Both the position numbers and the translations under genes were made by a program. A stretch of 39,072 bases of DNA from contig NZ_VXKH01000011.1 in the NCBI RefSeq assembly GCF_008693065.1, positions 1-39,072 on the forward strand, read 5' to 3'. Position 1 is the stretch's first letter, and the number at the start of each line of letters is the position of its first letter. The stretch is from Corynebacterium tuscaniense (GTDB taxonomy: Bacteria > Actinomycetota > Actinomycetes > Mycobacteriales > Mycobacteriaceae). The notes under the pieces are model-generated. The model had not been told where the DNA came from and did not search any database. It saw only the letters and a program-made list of their open reading frames with translations. Positions 32,077 through 39,072 of this stretch are shown in pieces.

Positions 32077-33906
32077 TTAAAGCAGATTGTGATACTCCAG
32101 CCACTCCACGGCTTTCTCCGGGGAGGCGAAGTCACGGGATTCAATCACCAGTCCGGTTTCAGCGTTGGCGTAGTGGAGGCTGGCAGAGGCGTCGTTGTCC
32201 TTCGTGGCAATGGCGGCTGCGTTGCCGTTGTCGCCGTTGACTGGTTCAGCGTCAGATTTATCGGTGTAGCGGCCCTGTTCAATGAAGGCTTTTTCGCGCG
32301 AACTGTCCTCCGTGTTGTATGCAAACGTGATGCGCGGGGAGTCGTACGGGCTCGTTGCCTTGAAGTACTGCACGTTATCGCCGGTGAATTTCACTTCGCA
32401 GGAAATTGCGGTTCCGGTGAGGTTGATAATGGACGAGTCACGGCGGTTGCATGTGCCAGCCTCGCTGCGCAGGGATTCCGGCAGTGCGTTGAGCACGTCC
32501 TCACCAGTTTGCTGTGCGGGAGCTTCCTCGGTCGGCTGGTTTTGCCCGGTGGTCTCCGTCGTTGCGGTTTCCTGCGGTTCCTCGTTGGGCTTTTCGCTTG
32601 ACGACGATTTGGCGAACATCACAATCGCCCCCGCCAACGCCACAATGGCAAGAAGCGCACCTACAGTGATGCCGATGATCTTGCCGTTCGACTTCTTGGC
32701 GGACGTTGCCGAAGCCTGAGACTGATACGCGGACATCGGCTCCGTCATCGGTCGCTGTTGCTGTCCCGCCGGTTGGGGTGCTGGCTGCTGCGGGGTTGGT
32801 GCGGCAGTGGTGTGCAGTCCGGTGACGATGGGGCCCACTGCGGAGATAGCACCTTGGGCAACCACCATCTTCGGGTCATCCAGGGTGGCAACTGGGCCGA
32901 GTGCCTTTATTTCTTCCTGCACCAGCGGAACACGGGAGGAACCACCGGTGAGGTAAAGGGCCTTGAGGTCGTGTGGGTTGTTAATCCCCGCGTCGATAAG
33001 CGTTGCACGTGCGAGGTCAACGGCGCGCTGGACGGGGTGACGGATGATCTCTTCAAACTCGGAGCGAGTGAGCTGAAGGCGGATCGTTTCACCATCGCCG
33101 GGGACGGAGATGGTGGCCGTCGGGTGCTCAGACAACAGCTCCTTAGCGCGACGGATGCTGTCTTCTACCGCGTGGCGGTCAGACAGCGGTGCGCGGCGGC
33201 GGAGGTATTCGAGGTGCTCCGGGTGATCATCCTCAAGTTGCTGGTCCACCCAACGGCGGATGAATGCGTCGAAGCTCTTACCACCGAGGGTGTTGTCGCC
33301 ACGGGCGGCGATGATGTGGAAGGACCCGTCCGGCTGCACCTGCAGCGCAGCCACGTCAAGGGTGCCACCACCGAAGTCGAAGACGGCAATCTTGTCACCC
33401 GGTTCCAATGGGGAGTTGGTGGAGTAGTACTGCGCAGCAGCCTTTGGCTCCGAGACAGTGCGGATGGTGGTGGCGTTGAGGCCGAGTTTCTCCGCGGCGT
33501 CCAGCAGCACCTTCACTTCCGCATCAGACCACGCTTCCGGGTGGGTGAGCACCAGCTCGCTCGGACGCTGATCGTTGTGTTCGCGGGAGGCGCGCTTCAC
33601 CACAGAATCCAAAATCGCAGCAACCGGGGTGGAGGCCGGCACGTCATAGCCATTGATCTGGAATACCTGCTGTGGCACCACGCGCTTCGGTGAGGCCAGG
33701 AACCCGTCTGGGTTGTCCTCCGCTTTATTCAGCGCCACATCACCAGTGTCCACGTGGTCCGGTGTTTCGATATACACCGAAGACGTCATGGTCATCCGGT
33801 CATGGGAGAGGTTCACAGCCTCAACCCCACCGCGCGTCGGGTTTGTGTGTGCCGCCGCGGTGTTGGATGTGCCGAAGTCGATGGACAAAATCCAGTCGTT
33901 GGACAT
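32077..33906 (-). CDS. Transmembrane Hsp70-like ATPase
   Basis: 609 residues. Residues 1-360 are an Hsp70/DnaK-type nucleotide-binding domain: phosphate-1 loop SIDFGTSNTAAA (8-19), phosphate-2 VFDFGGGTLDVA (175-186), adenosine loop LTGGSSRVP (319-327). The DnaK substrate-binding domain and lid are missing. Instead there is a Pro/Gln-rich linker (about 365-395), one membrane helix (about 408-432, IIGITVGALLAIVALAGAIVMF), an acidic Thr-rich stalk, and an exported domain (about 470-609) with Cys486 and Cys503 spaced as in DUF4333-like domains. The layout resembles sensor proteins: cytoplasmic ATPase coupled to an envelope domain. Lies 36 bases after a DUF7373 lipoprotein gene and probably shares promoter B. 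Confidence 0.9.
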   Translation of the reverse strand: MSNDWILSIDFGTSNTAAAHTNPTRGGVEAVNLSHDRMTMTSSVYIETPDHVDTGDVALNKAEDNPDGFLASPKRVVPQQVFQINGYDVPASTPVAAILDSVVKRASREHNDQRPSELVLTHPEAWSDAEVKVLLDAAEKLGLNATTIRTVSEPKAAAQYYSTNSPLEPGDKIAVFDFGGGTLDVAALQVQPDGSFHIIAARGDNTLGGKSFDAFIRRWVDQQLEDDHPEHLEYLRRRAPLSDRHAVEDSIRRAKELLSEHPTATISVPGDGETIRLQLTRSEFEEIIRHPVQRAVDLARATLIDAGINNPHDLKALYLTGGSSRVPLVQEEIKALGPVATLDDPKMVVAQGAISAVGPIVTGLHTTAAPTPQQPAPQPAGQQQRPMTEPMSAYQSQASATSAKKSNGKIIGITVGALLAIVALAGAIVMFAKSSSSEKPNEEPQETATTETTGQNQPTEEAPAQQTGEDVLNALPESLRSEAGTCNRRDSSIINLTGTAISCEVKFTGDNVQYFKATSPYDSPRITFAYNTEDSSREKAFIEQGRYTDKSDAEPVNGDNGNAAAIATKDNDASASLHYANAETGLVIESRDFASPEKAVEWLEYHNLL

Positions 33907-33942
33907 GTCGGGTCCTTCCTACTTTGTTTCCCGCATGGGAGC

Positions 33943-35313
33943 CTAGCTGTTTGCCGCGGAGCTCGTGGGAGTGCCCGCGCTCGTCGGCGCTTTTTGCAAA
34001 ATGAGGTACTGGGCAGCCATGGCCTGGGAGAGCTGGAGCTTCGGGTCCATGGTGGTCTTGCCATCGTCGCTGCCTTCCACAGCATCCGGGTCCTTATCAC
34101 CCTCGTAGGCGCTGGACTCGGCAAAGTAGTTCTCATACACCAGGTAGCAGGTGTACACGGTGCCTGTGCTACGGCTGTCCTGCCAGCACTCCATACCTGG
34201 AACTTCCTGTGGCGGGTCCCACGGCTGGTGGTTCAGATCCGCGCCCAAGGCGTGCATGGTAGCCAGGATGAGCTTCGCGCCCTCTGGGTTCTTGGTGCGG
34301 TAGAGCGTGGTTTCCATATCAGCCATCGCTTCAACCTGCGCCTGGTCAATCATGGACAGGATCTCCGGGACTTCCTTGTAGCCGCCGGCCATGCCGCGCG
34401 GTTCCAGGGCCATCGGCAGACCACCCAGGGCACGGACGGACTCATCCCTCGGAGCCATGACCGTGTACTTCAAAATGTCCTTGGGGTCCAGCGCCGGCCA
34501 CTCATCAGAGAAGCCATAGCCAGCCGCGGTCTTGTGGGTCTTCAACGTATCCAGGATGGGAACCTGTTTGGTGAAGAACTCGGAAATGTACTCTCCCTGC
34601 CACTTCTTTGTCTCTGCGTCCGCATTGTCATCAGAGGCAAAAGCGGTGGACATCAGCAGGTACTCCTTGTGCACCGTCACGGCGTCCACACTCTTGCCGT
34701 CGTCAGTGCGCACGACAGTGGCATCGTTGTAGTTCGGCAAATCTTCCACGGTGCCCGGCCTGTGCGGGTCATCCTCAAAGAAGTACATGGAGCCTTCCTT
34801 GAGATTGGTCTCCGAAATCGCGTCGGCAGCCTTTTGTGCGCTTTCCGGGTCCTCAAAACGGAGGACAAAGTTACCTACGCCACGGTCAGGTGAACCATCA
34901 TCAGCAAGGTAGGCGTAACCAACCAGGAACTTATCGCCCAACGGGGCCAGGCGGTCACGGGTCACCTTGGGCAGGTCCAGGCTGAGGGAATCAAAATTCC
35001 ACAGACGACGGCTCGCTGTACCGCGCTTGAAGTCCTTATTCACCTCATATGGCAGCAAGGTGTTGTTAGCCAGCAGTGTGATTTCAGCGGAGGGGCCCAG
35101 GCCATCGTCCGTCTCAGGCCAGCCCTTGTGTGGCTCGGTGGAGTAGGAGCCGGTGTCAAGCTCCGGGCCAGGTTGGTCCAATACCTCATCCGTGGTTGGT
35201 TCAGCTGGGCCATCGCCACTCTTGCCGGCGATGTCCAGGACAGAGCAGCCGGTGCTAAACAGTGCGGTCACGGTGAGTATCGCTGCGAGGGGGAGAGCAG
35301 TGCGCTTTCTCAT
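33943..35313 (-). CDS. DUF7373-family lipoprotein (copy 1)
   Basis: 456-residue predicted envelope lipoprotein: signal peptide MRKRTALPLAAILTVTALF, lipobox STGC with Cys23. The mature part is related along its length to the protein at 35392: shared blocks include LDTGSYSTEPHKGWPE, LLPYEVNKDF, HKTAAGYGFSDEWPALDPKDILKYTVM, YLVYENYFAESS and the C-terminal LSQAMAAQYLILQKAP. These fit the DUF7373 lipoproteins of Corynebacteriales; function unknown. Two cysteines in the C-terminal region (MECWQDSRSTGTVYTCYL) probably pair. The ATG follows GAAAGAAAG. Preceded by ECF-type promoter B and followed closely by the Hsp70-like gene. Confidence 0.85.
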   Translation of the reverse strand: MRKRTALPLAAILTVTALFSTGCSVLDIAGKSGDGPAEPTTDEVLDQPGPELDTGSYSTEPHKGWPETDDGLGPSAEITLLANNTLLPYEVNKDFKRGTASRRLWNFDSLSLDLPKVTRDRLAPLGDKFLVGYAYLADDGSPDRGVGNFVLRFEDPESAQKAADAISETNLKEGSMYFFEDDPHRPGTVEDLPNYNDATVVRTDDGKSVDAVTVHKEYLLMSTAFASDDNADAETKKWQGEYISEFFTKQVPILDTLKTHKTAAGYGFSDEWPALDPKDILKYTVMAPRDESVRALGGLPMALEPRGMAGGYKEVPEILSMIDQAQVEAMADMETTLYRTKNPEGAKLILATMHALGADLNHQPWDPPQEVPGMECWQDSRSTGTVYTCYLVYENYFAESSAYEGDKDPDAVEGSDDGKTTMDPKLQLSQAMAAQYLILQKAPTSAGTPTSSAANS

Positions 35314-35359
35314 CAGTCTTTCTTTCTACGTTCCTACAGGGGTCTTGTGGGTACAACCC

Positions 35360-35388
35360 TTAGACGGGGCGAGGAAGCAAATGGTTAC
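35360..35388 (-). promoter_or_regulatory. ECF-type promoter B (upstream of DUF7373 lipoprotein copy 1)
   Basis: On the minus strand ATGTAACC (GTAACC at 35388-35383), 18 bases, TCTAA (35364-35360, core CGTCTAA). The leader to the ATG at 35313 is about 40 bases. The five bases before the -35 core (GGATG) are the same as in promoter A. Confidence 0.7.
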
Positions 35389-35391
35389 ATC

Positions 35392-36744
35392 CTATTTCTT
35401 GGGTGCCTGCTCCAGGATCAGGTACTGGGCAGCCATGATCTGAGAGAGCTTCGTCTTTGGGTCCTTCTCCTCCGCATCCGGTGCGGCGGACGTGGTGATC
35501 TCAGACTTAAGTGGATCGAATTCCACGACGCTGGCCTGCGCAAAGTAGTTCTCATAGCGCAGGTAGCAGAAGTAGTGGGTCCGTCCGTCCTCCGCTGAGC
35601 TGTAGCAGCTGGTGCCGGGAACGTTCTGCGGTTCGTCGTAAGGCTCGAGTGCGGTGAGGGTGCCCGAGTTTGCGTCGATAGCCTTGTAGGTTGCCTCGAT
35701 GAGGTCAGCGTTGGCCGCATTGGCGGCGCGAAGCAGCGTGGTTTCAGCGGTGGCTGCGGCTTCGACCTTGGCGTTGTCGTGCATCTTGAGCATTTCGGGG
35801 ACTTCCACGTATTGGCCGGCGAGCTGCCGAGCATTCAACGCCATGGGGACCCCACCGACAGCCTTTTCATCCTCTGGTTTCATCACGGTGTACCGCAAAA
35901 TATCATCCGGATCTGGGGCCGGCCATTCATCGGATTTACCGTAGCCTTCGGAGGTCTTGTGCGACGGAATCAGGTCAATGAGGGGGAGCTGCTTGTCCGC
36001 GAAGTTCTTCGCGTACTCCACCATCCAGTCCATCGCATCTGGCCCAAGCTCAATGGGATTGCCTGCCGTATCCATGCGAGCATTGCTGGTGTAGGTGAAC
36101 AGGAGGTACTCATCCTTGGGAATGAAAGCTCTTTGGACGCTGCCGCGCTCATCCTTCACCGCACGGATCTTGTCATTGCCGGGAATTGTGACATTTTCCA
36201 GCGGATAGTGCTCATCCGTGCTGTAATCAGTGCCACCTTCAGCCAGGTACGCCTCATGCAGGAGGTTCGCTGCTTCCTCGGCGGCCTCCGGGGACACGAA
36301 ACGGAGCACTGAGTTCTCTGCGCGCGCCGTGGAATCCGTGTTGCTTGCCATATGTGAATACCCGGTCAGGTACGACGGCTCGAGGCCGGTCACCTTTTCC
36401 TGAATCTGCTTGGGCAAGAGTTGAAGGAACAACCCAAACTTGGATTGACGCTGCGGTGCGCGGCCAAGGGTGAAACTCTCATCCACCTCGTACGGCAGCA
36501 GAGTCTGACCGCCGATGAGCGTGGTTTCCGTAATCGGGCCAAGCTCCTCCCACGAATCCTCAGGCCAACCCGAATGGGGCTCAGCCCTGTATGAACCGGT
36601 GTCGTACGCGGGTGCCATGGACAGGGAATCCTCAGTGGATTCACCCGGTGCGCCGTCCCCGCCCTTCAATGGGAGGTCACAGCCGGTCAAAAGCAAGGCA
36701 CTCGCAACAGCGGTTGCGGCGACAGTGAGAAATTTAGAGGACAC
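35392..36744 (-). CDS. DUF7373-family lipoprotein (copy 2)
   Basis: 450-residue predicted lipoprotein: signal peptide MSSKFLTVAATAVASALL, lipobox LTGC with Cys22, then a Gly/Glu linker. Shared blocks with the neighbouring copy include YDTGSYRAEPHSGWPE, LLPYEVDESF, HKTSEGYGKSDEWPAPDPDDILRYTVM, YLRYENYFAQAS and LSQIMAAQYLILEQAPKK, so the two arose by an old tandem duplication. The C-terminal cysteine pair is kept (GTSCYSSAEDGRTHYFCYL). The start is GTG with AAAGG about eight bases upstream. Its own promoter C lies 96-124 bases upstream, so the two copies can be expressed independently. Function unknown; likely an envelope surface partner in this locus. Confidence 0.85.
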   Translation of the reverse strand: MSSKFLTVAATAVASALLLTGCDLPLKGGDGAPGESTEDSLSMAPAYDTGSYRAEPHSGWPEDSWEELGPITETTLIGGQTLLPYEVDESFTLGRAPQRQSKFGLFLQLLPKQIQEKVTGLEPSYLTGYSHMASNTDSTARAENSVLRFVSPEAAEEAANLLHEAYLAEGGTDYSTDEHYPLENVTIPGNDKIRAVKDERGSVQRAFIPKDEYLLFTYTSNARMDTAGNPIELGPDAMDWMVEYAKNFADKQLPLIDLIPSHKTSEGYGKSDEWPAPDPDDILRYTVMKPEDEKAVGGVPMALNARQLAGQYVEVPEMLKMHDNAKVEAAATAETTLLRAANAANADLIEATYKAIDANSGTLTALEPYDEPQNVPGTSCYSSAEDGRTHYFCYLRYENYFAQASVVEFDPLKSEITTSAAPDAEEKDPKTKLSQIMAAQYLILEQAPKK

Positions 36745-36839
36745 GGGGAAAACCTTTCTGCTTTAACGGAGCGAATGTGCGCTACACACCCCGCACGCCA
36801 CACAAGAAGGCCAACCGGGGGAGTAACGCGTTCACTCTG

Positions 36840-36868
36840 TTAGATGAGTGCGCATGCCGAAAGGTTAC
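36840..36868 (-). promoter_or_regulatory. ECF-type promoter C (upstream of DUF7373 lipoprotein copy 2)
   Basis: On the minus strand ATGTAACC (GTAACC at 36868-36863), 18 bases, TCTAA (36844-36840, core CATCTAA). The predicted leader to the GTG at 36744 is about 88 bases. Confidence 0.7.
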
Positions 36869-36878
36869 ATAAGTTTTC

Positions 36879-36923
36879 TCGTGCACCAGGTCGTGCACCC
36901 GTGGAACGGGCAGAAGATATACT
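36879..36923 (+). promoter_or_regulatory. Dynamin-gene promoter element and direct repeats
   Basis: A direct repeat TCGTGCACC (36879-36887, 36891-36899), each copy holding the palindrome GTGCAC, precedes TATACT (36918-36923), a good sigma-A -10 box about 55 bases before the dynamin GTG start. The repeats occupy the -35 area and could be regulator sites. Confidence 0.45.
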
Positions 36924-36977
36924 TCCCTCTAGTTTTCATCGACGTCCCATCACCGTGTTCCGGAAAGGCCCCGCTCA

Positions 36978-38795
36978 GTGTCCGATCAATCCGATCAGCC
37001 CCAGGCCCCCACGAAAGGCCCGCGCGAAGAAGCGACGCTGTGGATTGAGCGTGTGAGCGAGAAGATTCTCAACCCCTACGGCCGAGAGAAGTATGGCGAG
37101 TATGCCAAGGCGCTGGCCACAGCGGAAAACCAGGTGAACACGGTGATCTTGGTGGGGGAAGTGGGCCGTGGCAAGAGCTCCCTTGCCAATGCACTGGTGG
37201 GCCGACGAGGCGTCTCGCCGGCCGGAGCAGATTTCACTACCGTCATCCCGGTGGCGCTGACCCTGCCCACGGAAGACCTCGCGGCTGGGCAGGCGGCGTT
37301 GATGTCGGCGGACGGGGCGGTCGTCGTTAAGCCAGAAGAACTCGCGCAGCGCGTCGACCGTGCGGCGCAGCACTTCGATGACTTTGTGCCCACCCGCGCC
37401 CACGTTGCGCTGGAGACCTCCATGATGGGCGAGGCTGTGGTCATTGACGCGCCGGGCGTGGGCGGGATTTCCTCGATGGATTCGGCGGTGCACGCGGATT
37501 CGGAGCGTCAGGCCAGTGTGGTTGTGGTGGTCACGGATGCGTCGACCCCATTGACTAAACCGGAGATGGACTTCCTCGCGCGTGCGCACGCGACAAACGG
37601 CAACGTGGTGGTTGCTGTGACGAAGACGGATAAAAATACCACGCGCTGGCGTGAGATTGTGGAGGAAGACAAGGCTCTGATTGCCACGCACCTAGATGAA
37701 CCCATTCCGGTGATTGGCGTGTCCTCCCTGATCCCGTTCGTGGGTTTGCATACGTCGGATAGCGTGATCGACGATATTTCGGGCCTCGGCGAACTCCGCG
37801 CCGAGATCAGTGAGCGCTTCGCCCGCGCACAATCCATCCCGGTGACCAAGGGCCTCAAAGTGGTGCTGGAGGGCCTGGAAGATGTGGATAAACAGATCCA
37901 CCGCGACATTGAGGATGTACGTGAAGCGGAGAAGCTCCTGCCGGATCTGACCAATGATCTGGCGCGACTGGAGGATCTGCAGCGCACGAGTAAGGAATGG
38001 GAGCGCTTCTTCTACTCCGATCTATCCCTCATGCGCACACGCGCGATGGAGCGCCTGGACGGCGATGTGCAAGCGGTGAAGAAGAAGTGGACCGACTTCA
38101 TTGCCAAACACGGTGTGAAGCTCTTGCGCAAGGACCCGCAGCACTTCACGCGCCTCATGGAGGAAGACTTCCAGCGTGCGGTGGTGGCTACCGTGGATTC
38201 CTTTGGCTGGGAGGTGGAAACATACCTGCGGGAGAAGTTCGGGGCTTCCCACATTCCGGATGAAATCATCGGGGACGTGCGCGCACAGCTGAGTTTGGGG
38301 GAACTGCATACCTCGGAGCTGCAGAACTACATGAAGGACACCTTCGACCCGATGATGCTCATGATGGGCTTTTCTTCCGGTTCCACCATCGGCGGTTTGC
38401 TTGGTGCGGTGTTGGTGCCGGGCGTGGGCATTGTGGCCGGTGCCGGCTTCGTGGCCATCACATTCGGTTACCGCGCTATGCGCCAGGGCAAGTCCCACCT
38501 GCAGAATTGGCTGCGGGAAGCAGCTAACGCCGCGCAGAAGAACACCGGCAATGCGCTGCAGACCTTCATTGCTATTGCCCAGCCGCGCATTTCCATCCGC
38601 TACTCCGAGTTCTTGGCGCAGGAGATCAAGGCGACCCAGACACGCATTAGAAAGATTGAGCACGATAAGAACAAGGCCGCTGAAAAGCGCGACCGGGAGC
38701 TGGCACAGCTAAACACGAACCTTAAGGCCGTGCAGCGTTCTTACCGCGATGCCGAGATTTTGCTGCGTAAGATCGCGGCGCAGGAGATGGTGTAA
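36978..38795 (+). CDS. Dynamin-like GTPase, IniA type
   Basis: 605-residue bacterial dynamin-like protein. G1 is GEVGRGKSS (60-68), G2 Thr in ADFTTVIP (84-91), G3 DAPG (157-160) and G4 TKTD (215-218). Helical stalk regions run about 290-450 and 505-605 (the last strongly coiled-coil, rich in Lys/Glu/Arg). Between them is a Gly-rich hydrophobic stretch (about 459-500, with GGLLGAVLVPGVGIVAGAGFVAI) able to insert in the membrane like the paddle of bacterial dynamins. Such proteins remodel or repair membranes using GTP. The size and the pairing with a second dynamin resemble mycobacterial IniA and IniC, induced by cell-wall inhibitors. GTG start with AAAGG about nine bases upstream. Directly followed by the partner gene with no gap. 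Confidence 0.88.
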   Translation: MSDQSDQPQAPTKGPREEATLWIERVSEKILNPYGREKYGEYAKALATAENQVNTVILVGEVGRGKSSLANALVGRRGVSPAGADFTTVIPVALTLPTEDLAAGQAALMSADGAVVVKPEELAQRVDRAAQHFDDFVPTRAHVALETSMMGEAVVIDAPGVGGISSMDSAVHADSERQASVVVVVTDASTPLTKPEMDFLARAHATNGNVVVAVTKTDKNTTRWREIVEEDKALIATHLDEPIPVIGVSSLIPFVGLHTSDSVIDDISGLGELRAEISERFARAQSIPVTKGLKVVLEGLEDVDKQIHRDIEDVREAEKLLPDLTNDLARLEDLQRTSKEWERFFYSDLSLMRTRAMERLDGDVQAVKKKWTDFIAKHGVKLLRKDPQHFTRLMEEDFQRAVVATVDSFGWEVETYLREKFGASHIPDEIIGDVRAQLSLGELHTSELQNYMKDTFDPMMLMMGFSSGSTIGGLLGAVLVPGVGIVAGAGFVAITFGYRAMRQGKSHLQNWLREAANAAQKNTGNALQTFIAIAQPRISIRYSEFLAQEIKATQTRIRKIEHDKNKAAEKRDRELAQLNTNLKAVQRSYRDAEILLRKIAAQEMV

Positions 38796-39072
38796 ATGGC
38801 CTCTATCCTCGACCTTCTGCTTTCACAGCTCCAGGGTTTATCTGCCCAGTCACCGGAGTTGGCCCAAGCCTGCGCGCCATTGACTGCGCGGGTGAGTACC
38901 CCGCCGCGCATCGTCATTGTTGGCCGCCTCAAGGCCGGCAAGTCCACGCTGCTCAATGCGCTCGTGGGCGCCCCCGTGGCGGAGACCAAGGCGCTGGAAG
39001 CCACGAACGTGGTCACCGTGTACCAGTACGGCGCGCCAGATCGCGCGGAAGCGATGCTGCGCAACGGCCAGC
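38796..39072 (+). CDS. Second dynamin-like GTPase, IniC type (3' partial)
   Basis: Only the first 92 codons are in the window. After a short helical N-terminus (ASILDLLLSQLQGL) the frame reads RIVIVGRLKAGKSTLLNALVG, with the P-loop GRLKAGKST at about 43-51, then TNVVTVYQYG as the possible G2 region. This is a dynamin-type GTPase N-terminus; the Walker A form GxxKAGKST is typical of IniC-like and other bacterial dynamins. The ATG abuts the stop of the preceding dynamin gene (TAAATG), so the two are coupled and probably act as a heteromeric pair. Confidence 0.82.
   Translation, partial: MASILDLLLSQLQGLSAQSPELAQACAPLTARVSTPPRIVIVGRLKAGKSTLLNALVGAPVAETKALEATNVVTVYQYGAPDRAEAMLRNGQ

Noticed and set aside
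36822..36843. GTAACG...GAT on the plus strand as a SigD-type promoter for the dynamin genes
   Set aside because: Spacing is only 14 bases; the expected SigD spacing is about 16-17, and a better sigma-A -10 lies nearer the gene.
1..39072. tRNA/rRNA genes, CRISPR arrays, insertion sequences, phage or attachment sites
   Set aside because: Looked for T-loop and CCA-like features, regularly spaced repeats, transposase motifs and terminal repeats; none seen by eye, though a covariance-model scan was not possible.

Overview
The window reads as a chromosomal segment of a Corynebacterium species. The GC content is moderately high. There is a fused AccBC biotin carboxylase/biotin carrier, a maf-accE-accD block, a LpqY/TusE-type sugar importer, DUF3151, LppP/LprE and DUF7373 proteins, and paired IniA/IniC-like dynamins, all typical of Corynebacteriales. 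I see no tRNA, rRNA, CRISPR array, insertion sequence or phage gene. Species is not assigned.

Layout. (1) 1-6620, core genes: an ABC exporter (permease truncated by the window edge, plus ATPase), a GNAT acetyltransferase downstream of accBC, a thiosulfate sulfurtransferase, a Cj0069-family ATP-grasp protein and a DUF3151 protein. (2) 6672-19976, amine catabolism: acetoin/diacetyl reductase, aldehyde dehydrogenase, APC permease, tandem universal stress protein, flavin putrescine-oxidase-like amine oxidase, TetR regulator, GABA aminotransferase, PucR regulator, succinate-semialdehyde dehydrogenase and an aromatic-amino-acid-type permease. In order these can import a diamine, oxidise it to the aminoaldehyde, oxidise that to GABA, transaminate it and deliver succinate to the TCA cycle. 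(3) 19990-23230: sugar ABC importer tusE-tusF-tusG without its ATPase. (4) 23562-26933: a DUF4282 membrane protein, a structured non-coding gap, then maf, accE and an accD paralogue whose oxyanion-hole motifs are lost. (5) 27059-30079: an AhpD-like protein, an LppP/LprE lipoprotein and a SWIM zinc-finger protein. (6) 30139-39072: an envelope-related locus with an ECF sigma factor, an extremely acidic protein, an acidic Asp/Gly-repeat protein (DUF6802-like), a transmembrane Hsp70-like ATPase, two paralogous DUF7373 lipoproteins and, divergently, two dynamin-like GTPases (the second cut by the window edge).

The most notable result is in region 6. Three intergenic sites on the minus strand share ATGTAACC, exactly 18 bases, then TCTAA. 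They lie upstream of the Asp/Gly-repeat protein and of each DUF7373 lipoprotein. This looks like an ECF promoter set that makes the minus-strand half of the locus one regulon of the encoded sigma factor. No recognisable anti-sigma gene is present. Together with the IniA/IniC-like dynamin pair this suggests a poorly described envelope-maintenance system.
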